In this document: in pieces, positions 21,940 through 34,539 of the stretch
Numbering within the stretch: the stretch's first letter is position 1
Layout: each line of letters opens with the position of its first letter
Source: Pyropia haitanensis
Lineage: Eukaryota; Rhodophyta; Bangiophyceae; Bangiales; Bangiaceae
Reading direction: 5' to 3'
NCBI GenBank assembly: GCA_008729055.1
Contig: SDUX01000007.1
Location: forward strand, 310,001-374,000
DNA length: 64,000 bases
Notes under the pieces: model-generated
The model's database searches: none
What the model was told of the DNA's origin: nothing
The model's input: only the letters and a program-made list of their open reading frames with translations
Made by a program: the position numbers and the translations under genes

Positions 21940-22967
21940 AACGACGCGGGCCGGCGGGGGCGGGCGGGCAACAACCGCAGAGCACAGGCACGCAGGTACG
22001 CAGGGACGGCGACGACAACGACGGCAGCAGCGGCCTGGCGCTTGGCAACGGCACGCGCGTCGGGGTGGTGGCGGACTCGGTGGGTGGCGGCGGGACTGCG
22101 CAGACGGTGATGGCGCCGCGCGCGGCCGGTCGGGGCGGCGTCGGGCCAATAGCCGATGCTGGCAACGGCGCGTCGCCGCGGCGCCCCGCGACGGGAGCGG
22201 CGCGGCCGTCGGCCACGTCTCCTGTCGGCGGACCCCCCCGCTGGGGGTTGCCTGGCAGCGGGCTGCCAAGGAGATTGCGGGGGATTTTGCTCGTGGGGGG
22301 GAATCGCCACCAAGTGGCCCGCCCCGCTGCCGAGCGCACCGCCGCGGCTGTGAGGTGGCGGCCGGTGGGAGTCGCGGCGGCGGCGCCACGACCCGTCCCC
22401 TGCGGGTGGCTGCGTAGCCGGCGGGGAGCAGACGCACCGCTCGCGCCACGCGCGTTCCCCCCCGCGTTCACCGGGCCCCCCTCCTGCGTTTACCGGGCGC
22501 GGCAGGGCGGGGTGGTGCCGCAGACGTGGCGGCGGGGGCAACCGCCAGCGGCTCGTACGAATCGGGGGGGGGGGCGGCACGGGGAGGCCGTCGCCTCGGC
22601 CAGTTCCCATTCCCCCCCTGACACCGTGCCGGCCGCCCTGGCGTGGCCCGCGGGCGGCGTCAGTGACGGTCGCTAAAGCCAGAGGGGGGGGGGGGGTGGC
22701 GGCAAAGCCGCCCCACGTGACAGTCCCAGTCCCGCCCCCACGCCCAACACCGAGATAAAAAAATGCCATCCAAAACTCATCCGCCTCGCCAACAGCCAAA
22801 GAGGGAGAAGCTGCATCCCCAGCCTGCCCACGTTCCCCCGCCATCCTCTCCAACCAGCTACCGTCCCATCTTGCTCACGCCTCCCCCTACCGCCAGAGTG
22901 GCACCGCCGCACGCGGTCACCCCGCCCGCCGCCACCTCCGCCCCGCTCCCCCTCTCTCCCCTCCCCC
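21940..22967. other. Intergenic region upstream of envelope-protein gene
   Basis: GC-rich with ORFs in most frames and none supported. It holds the promoter of the porin-like gene and the 3' flank of the bHLH gene, whose A-rich end (about 22758-22765) may mark polyadenylation. Confidence 0.4.
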
Positions 22968-23171
22968 TCAGGGTGGCAGCCCCGCATCCGTCAGCTCATT
23001 CCCCAGCACCCCCGCAATGCCGTGCACTGCCGCGACTGCGTCCGCGTCGTACGGCCGCGGGGTCGTGGCGAAGAAGGCCGCAACCGCCACTACCCGCCCG
23101 CCCGCCATGATGGGCACACCCATGGCTGCGGCGAGGCCCGCCGCCGCCGCCTGCGCCGACCGTCCCGCCCA

Positions 23172-23216
<45 letters not shown>

Positions 23217-24127
23217 CCCGCCGCCCCCGCCGCCGCCGCCGCGGCTGCCGGTGGCGTCCCCGTCCCCATCGCCGCTGCCCCGAGCGGTAGCACCACCCGC
23301 ACCGCCCACAGTGGCATGCGGCGGGGGGGGTGGTGGCGGTGGTGGGGGCCCCCCCACCCACACGGGCCGCAGCGAGGCCGCGACGCGGCCCGGGAGGCCC
23401 TCGCCTGGCGCCCACGTGAGCGACCGGGAGGCGTCCCGAAACGCCGCCAGCCGCTCCGTCACGTCGGCGGGGGTGGGGCGGTGGCCGTCGGGGACGGCCA
23501 TGTCCACATCCGCCACCGTCGACTGGCCATAGCGGAGGACGAGCGGCCGCACGCCCGCCGCCGGTGGGGGCAGCAGCGCCATCGGGGACACCCCCGTGGC
23601 GACAAACGCGGCGGGGTGGGGGCCCCGCAGCGGCGAGTCGCTGCTGCTCGTCAGCGGCGACGACGCTGCCGGCAAGGAGGCAGCGGCGGCACCAGCGGCG
23701 GCGGCGCCAGCGGCCACAGCCGCGGTAAGTCGCCCCCCCACCCCGGCGTGCCCCATCATCTCCCGCACCGGGTACCACACCTCGGCGTACTGCCACCGGC
23801 GGTGGGTGCAGATGAGCAACAGGAACTGTGCCAGCACCTGCGCGACCGACCCAGACCGCCGGACGGTGCGGCGGACCCAGGCGGCGGTGGCGGCAGCGGA
23901 GGAGGTGGCCACCTCCGCCTCCAACCACGCCTTGCGCGCCGTCACCGTCCGGTAGCACGTGATCGTCCAGTCGAGCACCTGCGCCTTGAACTTGAGCTCC
24001 ACCGACGCGGGCGGGGGCGGCAGCACCGCGCGGAGCTCCTCGAATTTCGCATTCACCTTGGCGCGGCACCGGCGGGTGTGCGAGTTGTGCGCGGCCTTTT
24101 CGACGACAACGCCGCCGTCGCCGCCGT

Positions 24128-24193
<66 letters not shown>

Positions 24194-24587
24194 GGGAGAG
24201 GGGCGACGCGGGGTGCCCACGGGGCGCCAGCACGGCGTCGCCTCCCGCCTCGGACGCGGCCGCCGCCGCCGCCAGCAGCCCGCCGTCCCCCTCCTCCGCC
24301 GGGTCTTGGGGCTCCTCTTTCATCGCCACCGGCAGGGAGAGGGCGGGCGGATCGGGAGGCGCGACGCCGCCACCACACCCGACCACAGACGCGGGTGGCG
24401 GCGCCGCCGGCCGCGCAGCGGCGGCGGCGGCCGCCGCCACCGCCGCCGCGACGCCGCGGCGCCGCTTGGACGGCGCCGCGGTGACGGCAGCGTCGGCGCC
24501 ACGCCGCGGCGGCGGCCGCTTGCGCGGCGGCGGCGGCGACGGCAGCCGCGCCACCGGCCGCCGCCGCGCGCCCGCGTCGCCGTCGGT

Positions 24588-24639
<52 letters not shown>

Positions 24640-25679
24640 GTGGTGGCGGCGGCGGTGGCGGCGGTGGCGGCGGTGGCGGCGGGTGGCGGCGCCCGCTGCG
24701 GCCTTGGCGGCGGCGCCGCCGTTGCCGCTGCCGGCAGCGGCGGCGGCGACGGCGCGGCGGCCAGCGATGGTGTTAGGCACAGGAGCGGCGGCGGCGGCAC
24801 GCCGGGCACGGCAGCGGTGGCGACGGCGAGGTCCATGGCGGCCGCCAGGCCCGGGCTGCCCACCGTGTACGTGCCGCCGCCCGCGGCGGCGCCGCCACAG
24901 CCGTCGCCCGCGTCGAGGCGGGGCGACGGATCGGCGAGGAGGGCCTCCAGCTCGTGCGTCGCGGCGGTCAAGTCGCCGTCCCCGTACATCCCGCCGCCGC
25001 CGCCGCCGTCGCCGCCGCCGCCGCCGCCGCCGCCACCGCCACCGCCACCGCCGCCAGCCAACGCGACGCCCGCGACGCCGGCCGTACCCATGGACACTGG
25101 AGAGCAGCCGTGGGGCCCAACGCCCGCGCCGTGGCCGTCGGTGACGCCCCCAAAGCCGCCACCCGCGGCCACGGCGGTCGGCTGCGCGGCCGCCTCGGCA
25201 GCGGCGCCCATCGACGCGACCGACATGCTCGCCGGAAGGCCATCAAGGAAGGACAGCATGGACGTGGCGGCGACAAAGCGGTGGCCGTCGGGCGCATAGG
25301 CCGCCCCATCAAGGGGCGAGCCGCAGCCGCCGCCGCCGCCACCGCCGCCGCCACCTCCCCCCCCACCTACCCCACCACCGTCCGCCACGCCGACGCTGCC
25401 GGTGAGGTAGTGGTGGTAGGGCGCCACCGGCACGTGGTCGGCAGCTAGACTCGGGCCACCGCCCGCGCCGCCGCCCGCCCACCCGCCGCCCTCGTAGTGG
25501 TCCGCCCCGCCGACCGCCGCGGCCGCGACGGCAGTGGCGGCGCCGCCGGCATCCCCAGCGGACCGCCCGCCGCCACGGGCGTGTGCGTACGCGGCGACCA
25601 TGCCGGGCGGTGCGGCCGTCGCGGCGGCGGGGCGGCGGGAGCACGAGCCGGGGAATGGGAGGGGGGGGGGGTTCGCCAT
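22968..25679 (-). CDS. bHLH transcription factor with C-terminal GAF-like domain
   Basis: The product is 903 residues from the ATG at 25679 (MANPPPLPFPGSCSRR, good CCATGG context; a second ATG is at 25601). The first 500 residues are Gly/Ala-rich and encoded largely by GCC/GGC triplet tracts. The bHLH begins at about residue 531: HNSHTRRCRAKVNAKFEELR, loop, then ELKFKAQVLDWTITCYRTV. It is followed by a conserved aromatic segment, WQYAEVWYPV. The last 150 residues look like a GAF-type sensor: WAPGEGLPGRVA, then MGVPIMAGGRVVAVAAFF. Nuclear, probably a DNA-binding regulator controlled by a small ligand or light/redox state (inference). The basic region carries Thr where canonical E-box binders have Glu, so DNA specificity may differ. 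Triplet tracts make the exact protein length uncertain. Confidence 0.8.
23172..23242. repeat. GCC/CCG triplet tract in bHLH gene
   Basis: Near-pure CCG repeats encode a poly-Gly linker just before the last GAF-like strand. Similar tracts occur in the same gene at about 24136-24189, 24598-24650 and 25000-25065. Confidence 0.8.
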
Positions 25680-27799
25680 GGACGGCCGCGCTGGACGACG
25701 GTGCGGCGGATGCGCGGCGCGGATGGCGGCAGCAAAGCAGCAGCAGCAGCGACGGCCGCCGCGGTCGGGACGACTGCGGCGGCAGCACGCGTCGTGGACG
25801 ATAAGCGGCGAGGCGGAGGGGGCGGGGAGAGGGCGGCGTCGCCCAGCGCAGGTCGTGCGCCAGCGGTGGAGGGGCGGCCGGGTGGGCGGGGCGGCGCGTT
25901 GGATTGCCCCTCGGGCGGCCACGGTGGCCCCCACGGCGGCCGCGGCGGGGAAAGCGGGGCGGAGGGCAGCCGCACGGGCGGCGGCAAAGGAGGGCGGCGA
26001 GGGAATGGGAGGGGGGGGGGGGGTGTGAGGCTGGCTTGCCCGCCCGCCGGCTACGCCGGCAGCGCCGCGGCGCCGCCGCGGCGGCGGCGGCGGGCCGCGG
26101 CCGCGGCGGGCGCGGGCGGCCGCGCGGCGGGCTCTGGGCCCCCCCCCCCCCCCCCCCCCTCCCGCGCCCCCCGCCCGCTCTGCTGTCACGGCCACGCCCC
26201 CCGCAGCGCGCGGGGGGTCGGCCGCGCCGCCGCCACGGCGCGGCGCCGCCGATCCGCCACGCCGCCGCCGCCGCCGCCGCGGCGGCCAGTGGCCACGGCC
26301 GCGGCGCGGGCGGCCGGGCGGCGCGTGGCGGGCCCGCCGCCGCGCGTCGGCGGCCGCGGGCGGCGCTCGCGCACCCGCGGCGCAGCGGGCGTCCCCCCCT
26401 CCACCCCCCCCCCCCCCCCCCACCCCCCAGCTCCGCCGTGGGCCTAAAGTTAGCTTCCGCCACCCGCCGCGGCCGCACCCCCTCCCCCCCCGCCCCCCCT
26501 CCCGACGCACGCCCCAGTGGCCGCCGAGCGGCGCGGGCGCCACGAGCGGGTGATCCCAGACGGGGGTGCGCGCCGCCGTGGGGGGTGGCCAGGGCTGGGC
26601 GGTGTGTCTCGGGGTTGGGTGCTGGGCGTCGCGGGAGGGGGACCATACGATCGCAGCGCTGGCGTCGAGCGGCTAGCGGCACTGGCCAGTGGTCGTGGCC
26701 GCGGCAACAGCCGCCGCCCCTCCCACCCCCCGCTGAAAGCAGCACCGCAGCGGTAGCAACAAGCGTGTCGCGACGGCCGGTCCGATCCGACGGGCGCCCA
26801 GACAATGAAGCGCCGCCACCCGTGGCGTGCGCCCCGGGCCCGGCGACCGCCGAGATCCGACGCCGCCGCGGCGGCCGTGGGCAGGCGGCGGCCGCGGCGT
26901 TGGCCGCGGAAGGAGGGGGCAGGACGGCCCGCAGCGGCCGCCGGGCCGCCCGCCGGGACCACCGGCCCGGGCCGTGGCAGCGGCGGGCCGCGGGCGGCCG
27001 GCCAGCCGTTCCGGTGAGCGCAACGGGGGGCCGGGGAAGGGGAGGCGCGCGTCCTCGAGTCCCCGTGGGTCGGCGCGTGAGGGGGCGCTCTCGAGGCCAC
27101 CGACGGTCGAGAGAGGGGGGGGGGGGGGAGGGGTCGGGTAGGTTCCCCCCGCGTCAGAAGGGAGAAGACGATGGAACGAACGCCGCCGACGAGCGGCGGC
27201 GGTGTCCCTTCGTGCGGCTGGAGGCGCGGCCGGCGGCGGGGCGTCCGTACGCGCCGGGTCCTTGGACCGCGGCGGCGGCGACGGTCGCTGGCGGGGGAGG
27301 GCAGCACCGAGGGAGTGACAGAAGCGTCGAGGAGTGGGGGGGGGTGGGGGGCGGGAAGGGGAGGGCGGACAAAGGTGGGAGGGGGGCGGGCGGGACTACC
27401 GTGGTGCGTCAATGGCGGCAGGGCGAACTATGACGACTGGCGGCAAAGACGGCGGCGACGACCACGGAAGGGTGAAGGGACCTCGGCGGAAGAGGGCAAA
27501 GACCCCCCCCCCCCCCCCGTCCCCAATCCCCCCACACTGAGGGTGCCCCCCCGCGTCTGGGTGCTAGGTGCCACGGACAAGCCGGGCAAGGTGCCGCCGA
27601 CAGCCACTCCCACGTGCGGGCTTTGAGGGTGGAGCTGCCGGCCGGGGGGGGAAGAGTCATCCCCCATCGGACACAGTCGAGCTGGTGGGGGGCAGGGGGG
27701 AGGGAGTGGGCGGGCGGGGACCCGCGCGGCGGCGGCGCCCAATGCGGCCACCGGCGGCCACCGCCGCTACCTCCCCACCGCGGCGGCGGGGCTCTGGGC
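25680..27799. other. Very GC-rich upstream region, no gene supported
   Basis: Poly-C and poly-G runs and Arg/Pro-rich frames on both strands. It probably contains the promoter and leader of the bHLH gene. No frame shows a domain. Confidence 0.35.
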
Positions 27800-28719
27800 G
27801 AGACCCACCCCCGTGGGGGGCGCCCACGCGGGGTGGGAGCGGCGGGCGGCTGCGGAGCGTGCCAGACGTGCAGCATTCCAGGCGTCCCGTATTCGTACAC
27901 CCCGTCCACCCACTGTCGGCCGGGGGCAGGCGGGGAGCCGTGCGGCGCGGATGCGGCGGTAGGAGGCGGATTTCGGGCCCACCGCAGATCCGCGGCACCA
28001 TGCCGCCGCACGATTCCCCGCCGCCGCGGCCGCAGATTCTCGTGCGCGCCCCGCGCACAGATGCGGCGGGCGGCCGCGGGTGTCTGGGGAACCGACGCTG
28101 CCGCGCGGCGGCGGCGCCTGACACCCGTGCCTGCCCCGCTGCTGCAGGCGGCAGGTCGGCGACGACTTGGGGGGGGGGGGGTGGGGGGGGGGGCTCCTGG
28201 CGCGCCCGCCGCCGCGATCGACGCGCCGCGCCGGGCGGGCCGCCCGCGGGCCGCCCGCCGGCGGGCGGCACCCTTGTCAGGCGCGGCTGCGCGTCGGGAT
28301 GACGTGGGTTTGGGTTGGCGGAGGAGCGGGGAGGGGGGGGAAGTTCATTGGGCCGTGGTGGGAGGGGGATGCGCGGGGGGGGGGGGGGTCGGTGGGAGCT
28401 GGACGGAGACAGGTTGGGAGTGCCCGGGTCTCTCTTTTTTCTCCCCTGGTGGATAGGTGTGGGAGGTGGGGTCGGTTGGAAACGCTGGTAGGCACCGGCC
28501 GATGGTGGGCCGCCGCGCGCGGCGAGGAGGACCCCGCCGACATGCGGGCGCCGGGCGGGGGGGGCGGGGGGTGAGGGGATGGCGTCCAGCGACGCGCGGG
28601 CCGCCAGCCGCGGCCGGTAGCCGCGTACGTACGCCGGGCGGGTCGTGCGCGGCGGGGGGCGCACCGCCCTCCCCGCGTCTCCGCTCGCGCCGGCCGGGTC
28701 GCACACGTACGTGCGGTGC
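27800..28719 (-). CDS. Unresolved minus-strand coding locus
   Basis: The ATG at about 28719 opens MHRTYVCDPAGASGDAGRAV and continues through RPAYVRGYRPRLAARASLDA with almost every codon ending in G or C, the bias of accepted genes here. The frame then enters poly-C runs near 28555 where it can no longer be followed. A second protein-like patch in another minus frame near 27.9 kb reads RQWVDGVYEYGTPGMLHVWH. The two could be exons of one gene, or parts of one frame broken at C runs. No family is recognised and no junction is proven. Confidence 0.22.
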
Positions 28720-30441
28720 ATCAGACTGGATGGACGGCGGCAGGCACTGCCGCACCCGACGGCGGCCGCCCGTTCGAGCGGGGCCCACGGCCTGATACCC
28801 CGCCGCCAGCCGAGTCGACCCGCCGCTCCACGAGCGCCCTTGACAAAGTGGCGTGCCCCGGCGTGTTGTGGGGTGGTTGTGTGGGTGGACGGGAGGCGCC
28901 GGCTGGTTTGTTTGTGGAGGACCACCGCTGCGATGCCGTTTTGGGTGGGTGGATGGCAGCGGCGCGGCAGTGATCCCATCCCCGTGTGTCGGCACCGTGG
29001 CTGGAAGGCCACGGGGAAAAGCGGGCACCATCATGGCATGATGAGGCATCGCGAACAGCTCTGGGCGCCCAACTGATGAGCGCGGAGACCCCTGGCTGGC
29101 CAAGCGGTGAGCACGCTCGCCCACGCAGCTCACTTGCATACACCACGCATGCTGGCAAAGATTCCCCCGCGTCCATCGCGGCACCCCGAGCTGGCCAGCC
29201 CCCACCCCACCGCACCCCCAAGCGTGCCGGCGGCCGCGTGCGGCGATGATGGCGGAGCAACCCGTGCGGGAACGCCTTGTCAGGGACACTGTGCTTGTGG
29301 TGGCAGCCTAAAGAGGGTACCGCCCGCTGCAGTGCAGACGTCGAAGTATCCGCCACAGCGAGGAGTAACTGGGGACGTGCCCGCGCATTCACTGGAGCGG
29401 CGGTAGCTGCTGCCCAATGGCACAATAAGGCGCATGCCTAACTTTGTGCGACGTTCGGCCTCATCCCTGTGGGGGGGGGGTCCCTCAATATCGGGGATGG
29501 GCGGTGGCGGGGGCGTCGGGGGTGGGCAGACAGTCGGCGCCGAGCGCGCTGAACCTCGCCAGCGGTGTGCGCCGCCACCCCTTGTCCAGCGTCCTCCTGG
29601 GGGTTCACACTGCCCGGGCGAGAGCGTGTGCGAGAGACACGCCAGGCAGTTGGGTAGCTGAAGAACGGCGCCCATGGTTTCAATTAGGTCGTGTCCGATA
29701 TGAGCAAGACCACCATGAGTCATGAAGATGACTCATAAAGTGTCTGAGCCAATCGTGGTCATGCGGAAGAATAGCCAATAGGGTGTTGTCCTCGTAGGTC
29801 CAATCTGGATTGTTAAAGCGAAAAATCGGGAATTGCGTAGCGATTCATCAGCTAAAGTGGGACACAGGATCAACAGGGGCAAAAGAGCACGCATCGACGC
29901 CAACGGGCTGCGGATGCATCAGCAAACGACCCATCCCGCGTACAGGCGGCGGCACTCGGTCAGGACTCGCGGTCAGGTCCGGCAATGGCGCTGCGGCGAC
30001 CCGGCCGGTGCGTCTCCTTCATCCGCCCTCAGCCGAGACTCAACCCCGTCTACAATTCCCGTCTGTTTCGTTCCCGCGACTGCTACTCATCGGTGAAGCC
30101 CTGAACGCGCCAGGCGCTCAACCCGGACGCGCCGGCTGTCTGGGCGTCAGTGGCCTGTCCAACGATGCGGCCAGGCGACCGTCCCCCGTCCCTCACCTGT
30201 GCCACAACCTCGCCATGGTCTCGTCGGTTTGAGGAGCTGGGCTTGCCACTCGGCGCTGTCGCCATGCACCCGCTTGACTCGATACCCAGACAGCAGCAGC
30301 GTGCAGCCTCCTCTTCCCCACCCCTCTTGATCTTCATACAGCAAGCGATGCTGACGCCCAGCAGGTGTGGGGATGTGCACCTGCCGTCGCCTCTCCCCCT
30401 CACCCCCTCTCCCTTGCTCGGTGCGCCATCACATGACATAC
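28720..30441. other. Intergenic region, no gene recognised
   Basis: Composition falls toward 55% GC between 29.0 and 30.3 kb. An A-box-like TGGCCAAGCGG at 29098 has no partner B-box. A short inverted repeat ATGAGTCATGAAGATGACTCAT lies near 29714-29737. The 3' part of the tyrosinase-like gene might extend into this region but was not found. Confidence 0.35.
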
Positions 30442-31768
30442 ACTCTCCATGGGGGCCACGGTGGACGCGTGGCTGGGAGCGTGGTTGGTAACGACAGCAT
30501 GTGCCACGGCCGGGGGCAACGGCTGCAGCGACGGCGCCGCCCGAGCGCCGGCACGCAGTATCGGATGGCGGCCGCTGCTGCCTGCGACTCTGACGTGCCG
30601 TAGTCGCGGCCGTGCACCAAGACGGTCAAAGTGCAACCACGTGCGGTCGAGAGCGACGCCCGTGCAGACGGTCTGCCGTTCTTTCACGTGTGATTGTGTG
30701 GTTCATCCCTGCCAACTGCCTCCACTCGCTCGTAGCGTACAAGTCGGCCCGCGTCGGGCGACGACGCCGGCGCTGGCGCCGCCAGGGTGCTCACCGCCCG
30801 TCGAGCAGGGGAAAGTGATGGCGGCCACCTCGCGAGGGGAGGCAACCCCCCCACGCCCCCCCCTCCCAAAGGCGTCATGCCGGCAGCGGACGCAGCGCCG
30901 GGGCGACCACCCCCCCCCCCGTCGACAGCTGGCGCGTACGTGACGCAGGGGAGGTGCAGCGCGGCCGAGACGGCCACCCCAAACGGCGACAGCACGTCTG
31001 CCTCGACCGCGGCGCGACCACGGTGGGTGCCCCCGTACTGGGCCCGGCGAGGCGGTGCGCCGACGTCGCCGGCGCCACCTGGGGGGGGGGGCCCGCCGCG
31101 ATTGACATTGTCTTCACCGTCGCCGTTGCCGTCGCCGTCGCCGTCGTCGTCGGCGCCAATGCCAACGTCACCGACGCTGAAGCTGCCGTTGCCGCCGGCG
31201 GCAGCCACCGGCGGCATCCACCGCCGCCGCACGCACAGGCCGGCGGGGGCGGCGGGGGCGCATCCGGCGGTAGCGCCGGTGCCAAGAAGGGTGGCAGTAA
31301 AGATCTGTGAGCGGGCAGGGTCGTCCCAGTCGCGGGTCCATGGTCCTGGGTGGAAGGGAAAGGGAACCAGGGAGGGGGGGGGGGGGGGAGGAGAAGGCAA
31401 AGAACCACAAGGCACGGGCGGTGGTAGCAGCTGCGGCGGCAGAGGCAGCAATTACAGCCGGTGCGGAGGCGGACAGTCAGTCTCGCGCGTGGCAACCGCC
31501 TTGCGCGGCGAGGTGGCCGCACTCTACATCTCACGCCGTTACGCCCACGTCCGCAGAGGCCGCCCTCACTCGTGGATGAGCAGGAGAGCCACCACAATCC
31601 GCATCCCCCGCCCCGCCTCCAATACCCGTTCGTCCATACCACCCCCGCCCCCCCCTGACGTACAATACGGGATGGCCACCTCTGGCGCCACTCGCCGGAG
31701 CGCCTCCTCTACCTCCACCAGCCACAGCCGGTGCCATGGCACACGGGCGACAGCGGCGGCAGCGACGG
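30442..31768 (-). CDS. Tyrosinase-like copper oxidase, partial / unresolved exons
   Basis: Three minus-strand segments carry tyrosinase motifs in order. Exon A (about 31664-31768) reads PWHRLWLVEVEEALRRVAPE then VAIPY, the end of the CuA site with its last His ligand, and stops at a donor (T/GTACGT). Exon B (30688-31345) opens WTRDWDDPARSQIFTATLLG and GATAGC, as in the segment after the PYWDW motif, and ends VRYERVEAVGRDEPHNHT at a donor. Exon C (30442-30472, 31 bp) adds HASTVAPMES, completing the HN-x-x-H of CuB, before a perfect GTATGT donor. The A-B junction as written would create a stop (T + GA), and the DPxFxxHH part of CuB and the first CuA histidines were not found. So this is either a gene with further exons or a decaying copy. 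Tyrosinases oxidise phenols. Confidence 0.5.
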
Positions 31769-32464
31769 CTGCGGGCGGGCGGGTGGGGCGGCGCAGCGGC
31801 CGGGCGGCGGCGGCCGCGGCGACCACCGGCCGTCGCCGCCACCGCCCCACCGCGCGCGGTGGCCGCAGAGGCCGATTTTATGGCCGCTGCGGCTGCCGCT
31901 GCCGCTGCCTGCTGCCGCCGCCACCGCCGCAGCCACCGCCACCGCCACCACCGCCACCGCCACTGCCACCGCCACTGCCACCGCCACCACAGCTGCCGCC
32001 GCCGCCGCCGCCGCCGCGGGGGCCGCCTTTCGGCACGCCTGCCAGAAGGGACGGGAAGGTACGCACTCCACAACGACGACGCTCTGCCCCGCCGCCCCTG
32101 ACGCGCGCCGCCCTTTTGCGCGCGCCGGCGGTCCTGGTCATGCCCGCTGGCGACGCGTCGAGGCGGGGACGGCCGATGCGGAATGCAGGCGTGGGTGGAC
32201 TCTGCGCCAACGACCCGCTGGGAGACGTGCAAAAATGGAGCGGGAGGAAATGGTGGCCGCCGACGGAGAGCCAGACTTTGTGGGAGGAGCTTCGAGTGCT
32301 GCCCGTGACGGGGCGTGGAAGTGCGGTAGAACCGCTGGGGGGAGCCGCGGTGCCGCATGAGGGGTGACGTACGACACGTGCTGGCCGCGGATCGTCCGTC
32401 GGGGCACCGCCGCACCATGCGGTTGTGCGTAGCTCCATGGCCGTGGTGCGTGCACCTCTGTACG
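31769..32464. other. GC-rich region between tyrosinase-like exons and kinase
   Basis: May contain upstream exons of the tyrosinase-like gene; a good acceptor (CCCTTCTGGCAG) lies near 32036, followed by an Ala-rich frame. Nothing can be assigned. Confidence 0.3.
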
Positions 32465-34398
32465 CTACGCCTCTGGACGAGGGAAACAACCATGGGCCAA
32501 GCGAGCCGGCATCGACGCGTCTGCGGGATCCCGACTGGACTGGCGACAACTGGCAGTGGGACGACACGCACGGCACGCCGCGCACGAGTGGCCGGCGGTC
32601 TCGAGAGGCGAGTCGATAGGAAATACCACCGCGGCGTCCGCGGTCCCCAGCCGCGGCGACGCGACCCCCCGCCCTACGCGTGATTTATCCCCCCGGGTGG
32701 CCCGCCGCAGCTCCCCCCCCCCCCCCCGCACTTCCGCCACCCCATTGGCAACCAGCCACGGGTGGACGAGCACGTCGTCGAGCGACAGCCGCGCCTCGGG
32801 GCGCAGCCGCAGCAGCCGGCGGATGAGGTCCTGCGCCGCCCACGGCACGGCCGGCACGCCCGCGCCGGTCGGGAAGCGGAGCGACGCGGCCAGGATGAGC
32901 TCCTCCGTCGCCTCGTTCGAGTCGGCAAAGAACGGGGGCTCCCCGTACAGCCACTCGTACGCAATCGCGCCGAGCGCCCACAGGTCCACCGCGGGGCCGT
33001 ACGGCTGGCGGCGCACAATCTCCGGGGCGAGAAAGTCGAGCGTCCCGCACATGGTACTCCGCCGCCCGTCATCGTCCACCGCGCCCGCGTCGACGATGCG
33101 GGGGAGGTCCGCCGCCGCGACGGGCGCCGTCGACCCGTTGGCCGTCGCCGCGGCGGCGGCGATCGCCGCGCGCGTCGCGGCGGCGGCGGCGGCGCCGCCC
33201 GCGGCGGCGGGCGGCACGCGGACGGACCAGCCAAAGTCGCCAATCTTGAGCCGCCCGCCGCCGTCGAGGAGCAGGTTCTCCGACTTTAGGTCCCGGTGGA
33301 TGATGCCCTGCGCGTGGCAGTGGCGGAGCGCGCCGGCGAGCGACGCGACGTAGCGGGCGGCGAGGTTGGGGTGGATCCGCCCGCCCGCCGCCTGGATCGA
33401 CGCGTACAGCTCGCCGCCGGGGGCGTACTCGAGGATCAGGTACACGTGCGCGTCGTCGTGGAAGTAGCCGTACAGGCGGAGGACGGACGGGTGGTCGAGG
33501 GCGGCCTGGATCTCAATCTCCCGCCGCAGCTGCCCGCTCACCGACCGGGAGGTGAGGAAGGACTTGGACAGCACCTTGAGCGCAACGCTAAAGCGCGTCC
33601 GCCGCTCCCGCGCGAGGTACACGTCGCCAAACTTGCCGCTGCCCAGCTGCCGGCCAATGACAAAGTCGTCCAGCTTCCACGACGTCGGGGGGGAGGGCGG
33701 GGGGGGGACCGCCCCGCCGCCCGCCGCCACGTCGTCGCCATTGGTGGCGGCGGCGGCGGGGGGGGGGGGGGGGCGCCGCCGGCCGCCGCGCCCGTCGCAG
33801 GCGCGTCGCCGCCGCCCGCGTCGGCCGCTGCGACGGCCGCCGCCGTCGCGGCAGCGGCAGCGGGCGCCGCCGCGGCAGCAACCGTGGCGGCCGCGGCGGC
33901 GGCGGCTGGTGCCGCCGCGGCCGTCGACGCGGCGGCGGGCGGCGGGGCGGCGGGGCGCGGCTTCCCCCCCCCCCCCCCACCCCCCCCCACCCACGGGCGG
34001 GCCCTCCCAACCGGGGCGGCGGGGCCGCCGCGCCCCCCCCTCCCTCCCCCCCCCTCCCCACCCCCCTCCCGCGCCTGCCGGCCGCCGCCACCACCGCCGC
34101 GTGCCGCGGCGGGCAGCGGCGGCTTGACGCCCGCGCGGGGCGCGCCGACCGATACGGGCCGCCCCCCCGCCGCCGCCGCCGCCGCCGCCGCCGCGGGCCG
34201 CCCGCCGCCGGTCGATACGGGCCGGCCGGCGGGGCGGCCCGTCCCGCCGCTGCCGCCGGTGGCACCCGCCGCCGCCGCCGCCGCCGCCGCCGCCCGTCGC
34301 CGCGCGCGGACGCGCTCCGCCGCCGCCGCCGCCGCCGCGGCGGCCGCGTCGTGTGGTGGCTCCCCACCGCCACCGCCACCGCCGCTGCCGCCACCGCC

Positions 34399-34430
<32 letters not shown>

Positions 34431-34498
34431 TGCCGGTCGTCGCCGCCGCCGCCGCCGCCGCCACCTGTGGCACGCCACCCGCCACGACGGGCCGCCCC

Positions 34499-34539
<41 letters not shown>

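Noticed and set aside
22996..24780. 594- and 584-codon ORFs opposite or overlapping the bHLH gene
   Set aside because: They are Arg/Gly-rich shadow frames created by GCC repeats; only the minus frame carrying the bHLH has domains.
29040..29080. PHHAM in a minus frame as the missing tyrosinase CuB site
   Set aside because: It lacks the Asp-Pro-x-Phe and following Asp of CuB, and lies in a region without coding signs.
29086..29160. A-box-like TGGCCAAGCGG suggesting a tRNA
   Set aside because: No B-box and no pairing acceptor stem downstream.
33771..33994. Arg-rich N-terminus of the kinase in the uninterrupted frame
   Set aside because: Composition changes abruptly at the poly-G/C run; the Ala/Pro-rich frame on the other side is the more plausible extension.
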